NCBI GenBank assembly: GCA_037179385.1
Contig: CM074179.1
Location: 32,865,903-32,929,902, forward strand
Length of the DNA stretch: 64,000 bases
DNA from: Holothuria scabra
Lineage: Eukaryota > Echinodermata > Holothuroidea > Aspidochirotida > Holothuriidae
Direction: 5' to 3'
Shown here: one piece after another, positions 21,871-37,400 of the stretch
Numbering within the stretch: position 1 is the first letter of the stretch
Layout: the number at the start of each line of letters is the position of its first letter
Notes under the pieces: model-generated
Told to the model about the DNA's origin: nothing
The model's input: only the letters and a program-made list of their open reading frames with translations
The model's database searches: none
Program-made: the position numbers and the translations under genes

Positions 21871-24800
21871 TCAGAACATCTTCTGGGGGTAAAATTTTGG
21901 TGATTCAATAGTTGACAACTTTGGTGGGTCAACTTCCATGTACCAGCTGGGTAACAAATCATCATCTTCATCCTCATCAGTATCACTGGATTCCATCATT
22001 CGGAATCTTTTATGAGGATGCCTTCGTCTCCTTAGAAGAGGACTCATTAGGCCACTGTCATGTGACACATTATTGAGAGGGGAATTCCCTAAAGGTGCAC
22101 ATGTAGCATGACAGGGTGACATTCTAGGATTGTGATATGTGCTGGAATCAAATATGTCTTCTGCAACATTCTGAAAAATGAGAAGAGAACAGACTGATTT
22201 AAAGATCCACAACTGACAAATAATTTTGGCAGATATCTTGAAACAGATTAAAGGGCCAAACCTCTCACCCCAAACTACAATTTTGGTACGGGGTACCAAA
22301 ATTCTCAATTGGCTCAGCTCTTTGATTAACAGCTAATTCAAACAATGCAGAGTACAAAAGCTTATATTACACAGCATAAACATTACTGAGAGTGTTTAGA
22401 TTATATAGAGTTTTCCTTTACTCACCTTGAAGCAATGAACTGAGATAGTATCTGGATTAGGATGAATTTCAGACAGTTGTGGGCAGGGCTTCAGTAAGAA
22501 GGTTAGGAGAATGTGTACTGATTGGGGTGAGAGAACTGGGCCTTTAATAATATATCCTTACAAAAGACTCCAAAAGGAGAAATTGTTAAGTAGAAGGGAA
22601 ATCCCTTATCAGTTTTTACGCTAAAGCTGTTGGCACCATAAAATGTCATGCAGTTTATTGATCATCCTGTATGAAGTAGTCGGTATACTATTACATCACT
22701 GGCACTGCATTATAACTTTTATTTGTATGACATGAAATCTTCTCCATATCAGGCAAAAACAGTTCTCAATATTGGAGAAATTAAACTCAAAATTTTACTT
22801 GCCAGTCCACAAGAAGATATTTACAAAATTCAAGACACTAACAATCCTATTATAATGCAACACCTACAGTAAATAACATGTTTGTGACCTTTGATCTCAA
22901 ACTCTTGAAACCCTATTTGAGGTAATATTTATAGGTGCACATAATTCATTTGAAAGGCTTAAGTAGCTGTTCTATAACCCAGAAACTAAATTTTCAACAA
23001 AATTGACTAAATGTTTACCATAAATTTCCTTGAATAAGTTGAGCAAAAAAATGTTTTGCTGAATATTGTGTGAAGCTTTACATCCCCCACTCAAACAAAA
23101 ACTGGAGCTATTATCATGTACATGAAACTTACAAATTAACTCCTGGTAATGCAATCATTAAGCATTCATGAGCCAAATAGTTCCACACATACTACAGTGA
23201 CATCTATCGTAGAGTTTTTTATTTAAAATTTTCTTACATAGCCATTGATCTACCTACACAATACCCATAAGTCAATTTGGTGAGACAGACACACATGGCA
23301 GACAGGCAGATGGGTGAACTGACAAAGGGACAGACAAGAAAACAGTTCAAACTTGGTTCTGCAATCTTGGGCAAACTCGTTGAGACACCCTCACTCCCCC
23401 TCCCAATGTAGCACCAAAACAGTGGCCTTGCTCAACAGTCTAATTGTGGTCAACACTGAAGTGGGAGCATGTGTTTCAATGAGTTTTGTTCAAGTTTCTA
23501 AGGCCATTAATCTTCAGAAAGTCAATTTAGAATCAACTATGGCAACTACATTTGGAACTTTAAAAGTGTCTTACATGTTTTACTTTCAGTTTTAAATCTG
23601 ACTTGACATGGTCCACATGAGCAAGTCTCTCCTTCCCCTGAAGATGGTGATGGTCCAAACACGCTCTATTCCATTCCCTTTCACACTTATCATCAAGACC
23701 CCTAACTGGATTTATTCCGTTCTCGGCAGACGATGTGAAACATTCTTGACCATATCCTGCAGCCTCTCTATGATGCCTCTCTGTAGTAAGGCCATGACGA
23801 TGCCTTCTTTCAGAGGCACCAGTACCCTTGCTAGTGCCCTGTCCCTGATAAAAGTCTGATTTTGAAGTGTTAACTTCATTAAAGTCCTCACTGTTTGCCC
23901 TTGATCTTGAATTAGACCAAATTTTATTGACTTCATCAGCATTCTTCAAAAACTGAAGCCCATCCATCATTGCATTCATTAGCTCCTCTGTACTTGTCTG
24001 GTGGAATAGAAATATATGGAGATTGTTAGCACTATGATCAACATGTACTATATATTATTTGTCAATTTATTCAGTTCAATATATTCAACATGTACTATAC
24101 ATTTTTTGTCAATGTATTCAGGCCTCCTAATCAGGCCTCGAGGAGAAAGGGGAGGGGGGTCAAGATCATAGATTTCATTTTCAGATTTCCACTTATGAGG
24201 GCTCTGATTTCCCCACCATGCCTATACAAAAAATTGCAGATTGGGAGGGGAGGGTAGTTCAATCTGGAATACTTGGTTTAAGCTATTGACAAATTGCAAA
24301 AAACTGAAAAACCCTAAAGAAATAATTTACAATAGGTACTGTCAACACATCTTCCTGTTTTCACATCTTAGTCAGCAGTCATATTGCTGTTAGAACCATG
24401 ATCTGATATGATCTGCTGGCATTATGTATAACAATGATATGTACTACTCCTAAAATTCACCTAAAGATATGTCTATCTTACCCTCTTGTAAATGACTTGA
24501 TTGGTTTCCATTACCACCACCTTTTTCTTTCTATGACTGTCTTGTTTCAATTTTGTAAGTCCTGTCTCTTCTTTGGACGTTTCCTTCAAGCTCTTTTCTG
24601 TAATGGTTTGAGGGCATTCTCTCCCAACCACCTCTGCTGACTTGACTTCAGCTATATTAAAAAAAAAAAAATTAAATCCTTAATACAAAATTGAGATTTG
24701 CTTGGCTGGATGAATTTGCCTATTGCTACCTACTGCATTAGCTTCAACAGACATTTGGTCCATACACTTAAACATGTCATTCTGAGAACAATCTTGATCA

Positions 24801-27800
24801 ACGGGATGTGTCATTGGGACAAGGTTTTCTGCAAACTAAGTTGGAGGGAAAATGACCTTACTTAGACACATGGCTATTACATATTGCGTTCTTGTTCTCA
24901 AATAGAATGTATGACACAATTTAAAAGTTATTTAAAGGCCTTGTGTTCTCAGATGACTTTGGAACCATGTGAGAATTAAAATGTTAAATTTTAAGATTAG
25001 ATGACCAATTAACCACACATCTGATTTTATCATTACTTTTTCTTTACCTGAAATGAAAGGACAAATTTATGTTTATGAACACGGTCACTAAAACATTAAA
25101 AAAGTAATTGCTGTATAACCAACTGTTTTCAGGACATGGAAAAACAAAACTGAAGGACTTTGAAAACTGACCAATATTATTCATGAACTTTGTGAAAATG
25201 CAGAGGCTAACAAACCCTGCTTTTGCTTGATTAATATTGAGACAAATGTACAACAAAATTGGCCAATCCATAAATATAAAAACAGCATTTGCTAAAAGCA
25301 TATTTTTAGATATATAAGAATCTGTACTAACCTTCCTTTATAAAAGCATCTTCCAACCGTCTCCTGACAGACAATTTAGAAATCTTTTGAGGAATTTCAG
25401 TTGTTCTTCTTATGGCCAAACCTTGCAGCCTTGTGTCCTGTGAAGAACTGGTGGATATTGAAAAAAGAAAGTATTAATACAAGAAAATAATCAGGTAACC
25501 AATACTGCTATTGTAAAATTGTAGGCAGGAAAATTATAAGACATGTGAGATTCTAAAACAACATCATGAACAGGCTACTGAAGATGTGTGACCACATTTT
25601 CTACAGACTGTAAGAGGTAAGGGGGCTTGAAGAAAGAGAAGCAAAACAATTGTTTTTGGAAGACCATTGGATAATAAATTCAACACAGCAAAAAATTTAC
25701 ACAACAAATATGCTGAATTATTTTTTTTTAAATTTTCATGAGGATCCGGAGAAAATAACAGGGTTGTAACAGAAACTGAGTTGTAACAAGTCCCCTGCTT
25801 TTGCAGTTGAGTCTAGCCGTTTGCTGCTTTTAATGTGACTCAAGTTGAGACAAAGACTCGAGTCAGTTATTATACTATTTCCATAAGGAAAACCAGGATA
25901 CAATTCCTTGAGTCATTTTAAAGATTTGTGAGTCAAGTCATACTTTGTAACAACTAGAAATATATTTAGTTGCCTTATTCCTTCTGTTAATACATTTAAT
26001 GACAGTCAATTAATATATCAATTTTCCTCTATGATGGATCTACTCCTTCTTTGCTTGTAAAATGGCTACCTGATAACACTTACCCATATGTTTCTATAAG
26101 TTTCCTCAAGTCATCATACACTGAATTCAAGTAATCTGAAATAAAAATATAAAGCAGACTTAAAGTACTTGACTTGATTTGACAAGTTATTGCACTGTTG
26201 TTGTCATTGTCATCACTGTCATCATAATCATGTAATTATTATAATCACTAATACAATTAATATTACTACCATAAATACTTTAGTATTCATCCTTCCACAT
26301 ATTTTAAGTATTCAGTACAAAACAAGAAGTGTGCTCACAAGCACTTTACAGACTGAATTAGGTGAAGGCAACAAATTCAAAAGGGAACAAGTTTAAGTGA
26401 AATTATAGTTAAATGATAAAAATATTAAAAAAAAATAAAGCATAAAAACAGAACCCCAGCTAGATGCAAAACAGTAACAAAACAACGGCAAAGATGGAAA
26501 AAAGTTAAACAAACCAAATTGACAAAAATAATTAAAACTCCACGACACCTTAAAGGGCAAGAAAGCCCCTCCTGTCCCCACACCTTGCAACAGCTAAATC
26601 TCACACCTTTCTCTTTATTTTTCTTTGAAGTACCTTTAATTTCCTAACATTGATTGGTTTAGCTTGAATATTGCATATTCAAGCTAAACTAAGCAGTTAG
26701 GTCTAGAAATTTTGCATTTGAAGAGAAAAAATATTGTCACATGACTCTCAAGAGCTAATCATGAAACAAGTTTGGGTAACTGCATTGACCCTTTAAGAGG
26801 AAACTTCAAAAGACTTGGTTTGTAAAGAAACATATTTAATTGAAGAAAACTGTAATCACCTCCACTGTCTGGGAACATCCTTTCAATATCCAAACTTTCT
26901 TCAAACTCTTTGCTGATTTCTTCCCATGGGGGAGACTAAACAGGGATAAAAAGTAAAGGAGAATGTGAAAATGCACTAAATATGTCACACTATTATATTT
27001 ACAAATGTTGATTTGTTATCAACTCTGACCCCAAACTGCAATTTTTGTAGTAGTAGTCTACAGAAATTCTCAATTGACACAGATCTTTGATTGACAGCAA
27101 GTTCAAAAAATGTGGAATACTATAGACCATATTACCAAGCATGTACAGTACTGAGAATGTTTTGATTACACAATGAGGGACCAGTCTTGTTGAATCACCA
27201 TGAAGCAATAAACTGAGATTGTGTCTAAATTAGGATGAGTTGTGAAGAGTTACTGTAATTGTGGGAGGGCCTTAAGAAGGTTAGGAGAATAAGAACCATC
27301 CAGGTCTGAGGAGTGGGTCTCTTAGATCTAATTTTTTGCATTCATGAAAATACCACTGAGTACTACAAAATTAAATTACAAGACTTTACGATCCCTCTTG
27401 GAATAATTTATGATCCCAGCAGATAATGAGATTATTCCACAACTTGCAGGCCGCTGATGTTTCCTGACAATTATCATTTTGCTTTGTCAATTCAAAGGGA
27501 ACCATGCTCCTGGATTCCATGGTGGTACAGACTGAGGGTAAGAATGAAACTTGGCAGAATTTTTTGAATAGGCCAGTAGTGGTTAAGGTGAACACATGCT
27601 CAGAATATACTCTTTATCAAGATACAGTCTCCCATCCCCTTCGAAAAATTGACCATACAATCATTCGGCATTTTGCACATGGACCTGTACGTAAGGGTAC
27701 AGCAAAATTTAGCATTCATGATTCCCCAGTAACTGTTGAGAATGAAAACCAAAAAACATGCATTGTTTCAAACCATAGTTGTATTACTAGCACATATGAC

Positions 27801-30800
27801 AATAGCTGAACTGTCACTATTGCACTAGCCAGAAGAATATTGGCTCTGACATACCCACAAAAATAGACCATCACAACTTAACAGCTGTAGTACCCTTAGA
27901 GCACTTTGCAGTATCTGTGGTGTCTTCATACATTTTACTTTCACTAGCATTGCTGTTTATGCTAAGCTGCTATGAAGCAATTTTGACAAAATGGCTTGTC
28001 AATTTGATGCACTGATGTTTGTGGGAAGAAATGATAAAAGAGGATTCAATTTTCACCCACATTTGATGTGTGTACATGCAGCTCCATAAAAACTGAGTCA
28101 AATTTTTCTTCATACGGAGTATACATATTGACCCATTGCATAACTTCTTAAGGGAAACAGCTAGTGACTACAGTATGTGTAGCACTCTATAGTGCTACAC
28201 ATAGTCAGTTTGAGCGATTCATGGGATGGCAGAGTTAAAAAGAGTAGTTTATGTTTTCTAAATAAAATATAGCTATATTTTATTACTTAGAATTAATAAA
28301 CTACTCTTATTAACTCTCGATCTATTTAGGTGGACTAGCATACCTCTGGCAGTTTTGATATTCCTGAAATCAGAGATTCTGGACTAGTGGTTGCCCATGA
28401 TCTACTGGGTGATGGTTTTGTCACAGAAGATGGAGTGGTAGGAAGACAGCAAGACTGGTGCGATCTCTGTTCCAGTGATCCCTGTTCATTAGATCTCCGT
28501 TCATGAGATCTCTGTCCATGAGATTGTTTTCCACTATTTTTGCTTTCCCATTGCAATGATTTATAGCTTTCAGCTAAGGAAACAACACTCTGGGCTTCAG
28601 TAGATGACTTGTGACTTAAAATTTCTTTCAAATCTCTTTCAACCCTGGACTGAACTGATTCTGGAACAATTATGGCATCTGAAAAAGGAACAAGAATTAA
28701 ATAAATTAGGAACAGTTGATGCTTGCATGAGAAGCATGTAGAATAACATTTTGTTTTTTACCACTAAATGGTCAATTATATAGTGCAACGTCTGGGTGAA
28801 AAATCTGAATCTTACATACCTGATGTTTGCAATGACAGTCAATTTGTAAGTCTGATGCTTAAAGGGGAAGTTTAAGCGAAATTTTAATTTTCATATGTGA
28901 AAGAGGAACAAAATCTACACCATGTGGTGAAAGTTCCATTCAAATTGGACATGTATTTCTTGACTGATATCAGTAAATGAAGCCAGTAGATTTGGGTTCA
29001 AAAGTGAGTTTGAGGGCAGCAGAGCTCACATTGACAAGAAATGCCTTGTTTCTCTTTGTTTTATCAGACTGTTGTGTTGACCTAGAAGTCAATAGGAGTA
29101 AGTCCTCCCTGTGGTGTATGCAATGTTGTAAAATTCTCATGCCACTTATGCCATCACATTTTAATAATATGGGATTGTTGAGGAGAAAATCCAGTATAAA
29201 GTTTAAAGAACCAGAAAGCCAAAAGGCTTAGTGATTCCTTGCTGCTGAAATGTAAGGCCTTTTTTCACGCTGACATTGCTTTGCAATGTTTTTCAATTAA
29301 CAGGGCTCCATAATGTGCCCACAAAGTACACATGCAAGGCATCCAATCTTCCTACATTGAGATCCCCCTTGCCTGTCGTGAACCCAAATGACATTTGATC
29401 TCCACCAAAAGCTTCTGGGACCATGTATTCACTATGTGCCATCTACATGACAAGTTACAGGACCCTACAAGTGACCTTTCTTGAAAGACTGTGCAGGAAA
29501 GTTGTCAGGCTTTGAACATGCTGACTCCAAATGAACTTTGACCTTTGGGAAAATCAATAGGGATCATCTACTAAATATGACCAATCCACACACTACATGT
29601 GAGCACATTCACATGTACCGTTCTTGAGATGCCGTGTTTACGAAGTTTTGACCTTTTGACCTTTCATGACCCCAAATGACCTTTGTCCTCCACCAAAAAC
29701 AATAGGGAACATCTACTCAATATGGCCAACACACTCGCCACATATGAGCATAGTCACATGTACCGTTCTTGAGATATCGTGTTTAGGAAGTTTTGACCTT
29801 TTGACTTCTCGTGACCCCAAATGACCTTTGATCTCCACGAAAATCGATAGGGATCGTCTAGTCAATATGGCCAATGCACACACCAAATATGAGATTAGTC
29901 ACAATTACCCTTCTTGAGATACCGTGTTTATAAGCAATTTCTAAGGAATTTACCTATTGACCTCTCGTGACCCCAAATGACCTTTGACCTCCACGAAAAT
30001 CGATAGGGATCATCTACTTAATATGACCAACCCACACACCAAATATGAGCATAGTCACATGTACTGTTCTCGAGTTATCGTGTTTACGAAGTTTTGACCT
30101 TTTGACCTCTCGTAACCCCAAATGACCTTTGACCTCCACCAAAAACAATAGGGAACATCTACCCAATATGACCAACCCACACACTAAATATGAGCATAGT
30201 CACATGTACCGTTCTCGAGATATCGTGTTTACGAAGTTTTGACCTTTTGACCTCTGGTGACCCCAAATGACCTTTGATCTCCACGAAAATCGATAGGGAT
30301 CATCTACTCAATATGACCAACCCACACACCAAATATGAGCATAGTCACATGTACCGTTCTCGAGTTATCATGTTTACCAAGTTTTGACCTTTTGACCTCT
30401 CGTAACCCCAAATGACCTTTGACCTCCACCAAAAACAATAGGGAACATCTACCCACTATGACCAACCCACACACTAAATATGAGCATAATCACATGTACT
30501 GTTCTCGAGATATCGTGTTTATGAAGTTTTGACCTTTTGACCTCTGGTGACCCCAAATGACCTTTGATCTCCACGAAAATCGATTGGGATCATCTACTCA
30601 ATATGACCAACCCACACACCAAATATGAGCATAGTCACATGTACTGTTCTCGAGTTATCATGTTTACCAAGTTTTGACCTTTTGACCTCTCGTGACCCCA
30701 AATGACCTTTGATCTCCACCAAAAACAATAGGGATCATCTACTCAATATGGTCAATGCACACACCAAATATGAGAATAGTCACACTTACCCTTCTTGAGA

Positions 30801-31447
30801 TACCGTGTTTACAAGCAATTTCTAAGGAATTTACCTATTGACCTCTCGTGACCCCAAATGACCTTTGATCTCCACCAAAAACGATAGGGATCATCTACTC
30901 AATATGACCAACCCACACACCAAATATGAGCATAGTCACGTGTACCGTTCTCGAGTTATCGTGTTTACGAAGTTTTGACCTTTTGACCTCTCGGGACCCC
31001 AAATGACCTTTGATCTCCACCAAAAACAATAGGGATCATCTCTTCAATATGGTCAATGCACACACCAAATATGAGATTAGTCACACTTACCCTTCTTGAG
31101 ATACCGTGTTTACAAGCAATTTCTAAGGAATTTACCTATTGACCTCTCATGACCCCAAATGACCTTTGACCTCCACGAAAATCGATAGGAATCATCTACT
31201 CAATATGACCAACCCACACAACAAATATGAGCATAGTCACATGTACCGTTCTCGAGATATCGTGTTTACAAAGTTTTGACCTTTTGACCTCTCGTGACCC
31301 CAAATGACCTTTGATCTCCACCAAAAACAATAGGGATCATCTACTCAATATGACCAACCTACACACCAAATACGAGGTTAGTCACACTTACCCTTCTTGA
31401 GATATCGTGTTTACAAGCCAAAGCGTCACATACACACACACACACAC

Positions 31448-31497
<50 letters not shown>

Positions 31498-34400
31498 ACG
31501 ACATCACCATCGCATAGATTCCTTGCCTGCCTTCGGCAAGGAATCAAAAACAAAAGACTGCCCATTAAAGTGAGGATGTGATGTCATATGTGCTTGCTTC
31601 AAGTCCCCTTTTTGTTGAAAATGTGAAAACTTTACATGTTCATATCTTGAGAACTGCACATCAGATTTCAATGCAAATTTCACTGAAATGCTCACGATAA
31701 GTACCCCTCTAACATACCAAATTCTGTTGTGACCTTAAACCCTTCTTTTAAAATTCTGGTAAATTAACAAATATAAGATTTAACCTCTGTTCAATGGCAT
31801 CAGAGTGGTTACAAACTGTATTGTACAATCATGAGGTAACGTGCTGACTACTTTCCACCCAGACTGGTCAAGTTTAAGTGGTTAGTTCGTTAGTTAGATG
31901 AGGTTTAATGGCTCAGTTTCTATTCCATATCAAAAAAATTTGTCACTGATAATCAGGACTGACCCTCACAAGCTGCAACACTTCATGGGAAGCAGGGTCT
32001 TTCAAAAAGTTTTTCTAGCAATGGTTTTTTGGCTTGTTTTTCATCAAATCATTTCACAAAAGTTTTGGTCTTTGGACATTGCAATCCTACAAATTATCAT
32101 ACATTTTCAGACAATTTCCATGAAATAGTCATTTCAATTTTGTGTGGGCCAGTAGTCAGGGGATTCCCTCTTCATGCTGGTCTTGAAGCACCAGCACAGA
32201 CTTCAGCGGACTGGTGCCTGCCATGTGTGGCTCAAACCCTTGGTGTGGTTGGTGCAGAAGTGATATATACTTCATTATTCCTGATGGTGTGGTGAATGTG
32301 AACCTTAGCTAATTGAATTACCATTTTATTACAGTAGCACCCTTAAACTGTCAGAAAATGGCTCATATATTACAGGCTCATTTTGATCATAGTAACTTAT
32401 GTTACAAACCTGGATTTACTCATACTCAGTAAGTCACAAGTTCACCACCTTAGGCTTTCACATGAAGGACATACTGCATACCACTTACAGTAGGCACCCT
32501 TGCACAAAATTATGATCAATTTATATGCAGTTTAAATTATTGTAACTCATGAATTTCTGGCAATACAGCAGTCCTGCCTACTGTTTGCCTTCAAACAGTA
32601 AGGATATACTGTAACACACTATGAAACCTTTTGTATGTCTCTTGATAAACATTAGATATCATAAATAAATGTAATTGAAATATTTTACCTCTAAAAATCT
32701 TGCTGGATTTTTTCCCTTGGTTGAAAAGCCCAAGTTTTCTCTGTAAAAAGTGTAAAATGAATTATTTTAAAGTGGCCTGCTTTACTGTACATACTACACA
32801 GTCATTTGATAAGAAAATAACAAGAGTTACATTGACAGTGGTAATTATATAATTATCTCGTGGGGTTTTTCATTGTGATTTAAGTACATATCAACCAATA
32901 ATTTACAAGAAATGTGGTAGTGCATGGACATGATAAAATAGGGAAAGTCCGAACTCAAGTTTAAACAGCCTTGCACAGATACAACATGGGCATTGTTATC
33001 TCAGAAAACAGAGCAAATAGCAGGGAATCCATGTGTGCTCACATGGTGCTGAGCATGTGTGCTGTACAGGTGTTTGCCACAATTTATGTAGGGGTTCAAT
33101 AGGCTCAACTTTTCTTTTCCCTTCTAGGCCTAAATGTACCCATTTTTAAGAAAAATCCCAAGTACAGTAGGGGTGCACAAAGAATGACATTGTTTTAAAG
33201 CTGTTGCATCATGATTTTTCTGACCATTTGAAGAGTATTGATAAATATATTCTAATAGCAATTTGAAATTGGAATTTTCTGCTTTCTACAGGGCAACTGT
33301 CCCAATTGAAAGCCAAACCCTACTTATACATACTGTAGAAGATCAAAAAACCCTCCCAACAGGTCCCTAGAATGATTGAATGAAAAAAAAAAACACAACT
33401 GCATATAGCGACATCAAGTGGTCTGACTTTACAATCAATCTAATGAACACACTACTTGGATGTACTTCCCCTTTCATAGCTATCTGAAGTGTAAAAATGA
33501 GTAAACTTACAGTGAGTCTATTCTGAGTGATTGCAGAAATTGGCTTTGCCTCTGTCTTCAAATGTGGATGATCTACACTTGACCGCTGAAAATAATACAA
33601 AAAACAAACTTTAATACCAAGTATTTATAACATCAATTTCTTTATCAACTTGCAGTCACACATTTCTTCCAATGTAAAACAACAAAGTGGTAAATATCTC
33701 AACTCTTCAAAACATACATATGATGTATAGGCCTAATGTCAACATTTTTCAAAGATGAAATAACCATTACTTTCAATTAAATTGCAAGTCAATATCAAGG
33801 AAATCCTTAGCAATCAAGGGCACATCAAAATATTAGTCTCATTCCTCACCGCTAGCTACTGTACTCTATGCTGAATCTTACAGACAACGTTTGGTGTAGC
33901 AGAAATTCTAACAGTTACACAGGCAGCAATTAAAACCCTTCTGTTAGGAGAACAGGTTATGACCAATTGTACGATATCTTTGGATCAAATTTTAACGGCA
34001 AACACCTCAACAATAAGGCTGTCACATTCTCTCATATGACATGCATCAATAAAAGGTTATAGGGGTGTGTGATGGTTTAAAGCAAGAATTTCCTTTTATT
34101 CACAACAAAGTCCATGATGTCATGGGATACAACAACTCCTTAGTACAACATCATTAAAGAAATCACCCAAAGAACAAAATTTCAAAAACATGTACACAAT
34201 TTACAATAAGTTTGATTAATTACACTCACAGATGTTATTTCTTGGGCTCTTCTTACATGCTTCCTGAATTCAGATTGTTCCTTAGGGTCGATCTAAAATA
34301 GATGCAAAATATGGGAAAAAAGGAAAGCAACTATAATTCTTAAGGGCTATTTCAAACTTTTGCTCACTTATTTCTTTAAAGGCACAATTTCATTATTACA

Positions 34401-37400
34401 GTAGCTCTTTTTGTCCAAGCTTGGAACAATGGAACAATGGGTAACTAATAAGATTTTTATTTGAATCAAATCTTTGTCAATGCTTCCATTGTCTATCATC
34501 TGATTTCTTGATAATAAATTAATAATTGGGTACTACCTATTCTAAATATTTACACTGCACTTCCTTGGACATTCATTATTTACGACTCAAAAAATAAACA
34601 GTATTCTACAGTATAGCAGAAACAGCCCAAGAGATTTATCACAATGCTGAACATTTGTTCTACCTTGACTTGTCAGTAGACCAAGAAAAGAATAATTAAA
34701 TGGAAATGTTATTGACCATACAGCAAAATTATGTTTCCTTTTCTAATTACCTACTTCAGCTGCATGTAAATTATTGTAAAAACTGCGGGAAATTTTTCAC
34801 ATCAAAATTAAATAAGGGACAATAATATGATACAGTAAATTTATGTGAGTTCTATAAATCTGTACAGATCCTAAACCTAACCTTTTGTTGAATCCGTTTT
34901 CTTCTTTCTCGTCTCTTGTTTCTCTCAGATCTAGATTTTCTTCTCTTTTCTCTAGCAAGATAATGATGGTGCTCTATTCCATTATAATGATCTTTCTCGG
35001 CAGATAATTTCTCATTTTGGCTCCCACACTGATTTTGTGAGTTACCTGCATCTTTTACCCTCTGCTCTTTAGTTTCTTCCCTTTAAATACAAAATGTATA
35101 TAATCTTAGTGATAAAGAATATTAACAACAAAAAAATAAACATCACCAGTACCTTGCCCTAAATGGGACTAGGACAATTTTGTATATGCACAGCATACAG
35201 TATGCCATAGTGTAGCTGATATTTGCAGTATGTGTTACTCTCATCCTTTCCCAGCTTCACCCATAGACTAACCCCCCCCCTCCCCATACCTCCCAAGTGA
35301 CCCGCATTTGCACACCCAAACCTGCTGACCCGCCCAGCCCTCTAAAAACCCCGCATCTCAAATCTCCGAAGTGTTCTTAGTAAGAAAACCACAGAAATTT
35401 GCAAATAATTCAGCTTACCGACAACTACAAATTCAGTAAATCGTACCTCACATCACATTCAATTTGCTATACAATGCATAGTTGTAGGCCTAAGTACGTA
35501 CTGAACGATGTTTGCTGTCGCAACGTTGTTATCGGCTAACCTTCCCAGCGGGTATGGAATATATTTCATGTCAATGCATAAGTCGTGTGATAACGTGGTG
35601 TAACGCTGGGTTCATTGGCGAAAATAAATGCCCACTTCACGGGTTAAAGATGGGGCTTGTCTTAGAGTTCCCTGAATGTTCTTAACTATCTTGTGGACCG
35701 CTCTTGACGTTCTTATATATATGTTTTCATGGCTAGAATGCCATGGGAGGTGTACGAAGATATTGGAAATGACCTGCAGCTTGGTACAACCGCCGGTGAC
35801 ACCTCGAGTTGACATCTGCAAACTGTGCTGGTACCGCACCAAAATTTACCTCAAAAATAACGATTAAACAGTGTGATTAGGAGAGGTTTTAGCCATTGGA
35901 CATTTGTGAATATCTGCATAATATTATTTTGGCCAATTTCTAAATACAATATTTTTCAAGGTTACCGCAAAAAAATCAGTACTGTACTAAAGTTTTTTGA
36001 AGGTAAGCTAGCGAAATGGTGTTGACTGATTTGCCAAAAAAAGTGCCACCATTTTGCATGTAGACACTTCTTAAACTCAAAAGTTTTCGAAAAGGGGAGG
36101 GGGACACCCTCTCCCCTTATACCCCTCCCCCAGGCCGGCAATCCACCAATGGACAGATCAGTAGGACCCGCATCTACCCTCTTGGAACTTGAGAGCTATG
36201 CCTCCCCCGTTCCACAGACTGATCCTTTTCTGCATACATTCCACAGTGTCCAGATTTATGTATTCCTCCATATTCATTAGGCATATTCCCAACAGACAGA
36301 TTCAACCTCCACTCAAACAACCCTATAGGCTACTAACTTCCCTTTCATTCTTGTCTATTGTACCTAATTTCTTCTCCCCAGCTTACACCATCTACAGTTA
36401 CCATCCTGACCATAGGTCCCCTCTCACTCTTTTCCCTTCACCCTTCTTTTGCCCTTCACCCTGGCTGCCCCTCACCTTTGATCATACTTCTTTGATTTGT
36501 AAGATTTTCCTTTTGGTTTTTCAGGTGTTGTGTTCATTTCATCTAGTTTTCTCTTTGGATGACATCTTTCAACAGGCTCTCCACACAAGGTACAGTATTC
36601 ACTGTTCAATACTTTCTTTCAGCAAAATTAAGCCTTGGATCTGCAATGAATTCTAAGGAAGAAGAACATGAAATGATTATTGTTGTGGATATTCTCATCA
36701 GTCACCCCCATCTGATTTCCATGCAGATGATATCTGTTATGGGAATCAAATCTGTATTTTATTCATTGTGCATTCATTATGGGATATTAGCCTTTAAGAA
36801 GAACCCTCATGGCTACCGTGTCAGTTTTTAGGGAAAAACTCAGGCTTCAACAAATCCACCGCCCGACAGTCCGGGACAAGTAAAAAATGACTCAGACAAG
36901 TGAACTGCTCAATAGTGTAGCCCGCCGGGCAAGCAGCACAATATTCTTCTTCACATAGGAATTCAGTGGCTAGTACCAGATAATTAGATATGGACTCAGT
37001 GCATATCCATGCGGACAAGTAGACTTTGGGAATCCCTAGCCCGATGGACAAGTAATAAAAAATGAATTTATCGAAGCCTGGAAAAACTGCGGTCCACAAT
37101 TATAGTACCCGACCACTGGTTCATTACTCCTAAATTAGCTGCTTCAATGAGCAGCAGATTTGATAACCATTCTTGTACAATAGAAGCCCAACAACTTTTG
37201 GGGTTCAAATAACAACTTACAACAAATCCTGAAATAAATGCTGGCAAAAAGGGAATCAAATTACTTACAGTAAAGTGCACTGAAGGGCTACATCCCGTTT
37301 TACTTTATTCTGAGATAAAGTGCTATCAAATGTCAACCTTCATGGTCATTTTTAAATGCTTAAATGGGCATATAATTAGTACTGTGAACAGTTCCTGACG

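Noticed and set aside
29378..31430. CRISPR-like array
   Set aside because: Units are directly adjacent 146 bp satellites without spacer/repeat alternation, in a eukaryotic intron.
31359..31565. Minus-strand frame with a Cys-Val repeat
   Set aside because: Translation of the (CA)n tract ending satellite S1.
36189..36656. Frame of 155 codons, plus strand
   Set aside because: Composition is Pro/Ser/Phe/Leu-rich as expected from pyrimidine-rich DNA; there is no recognisable domain, and it lies in an intron of an opposite-strand gene.
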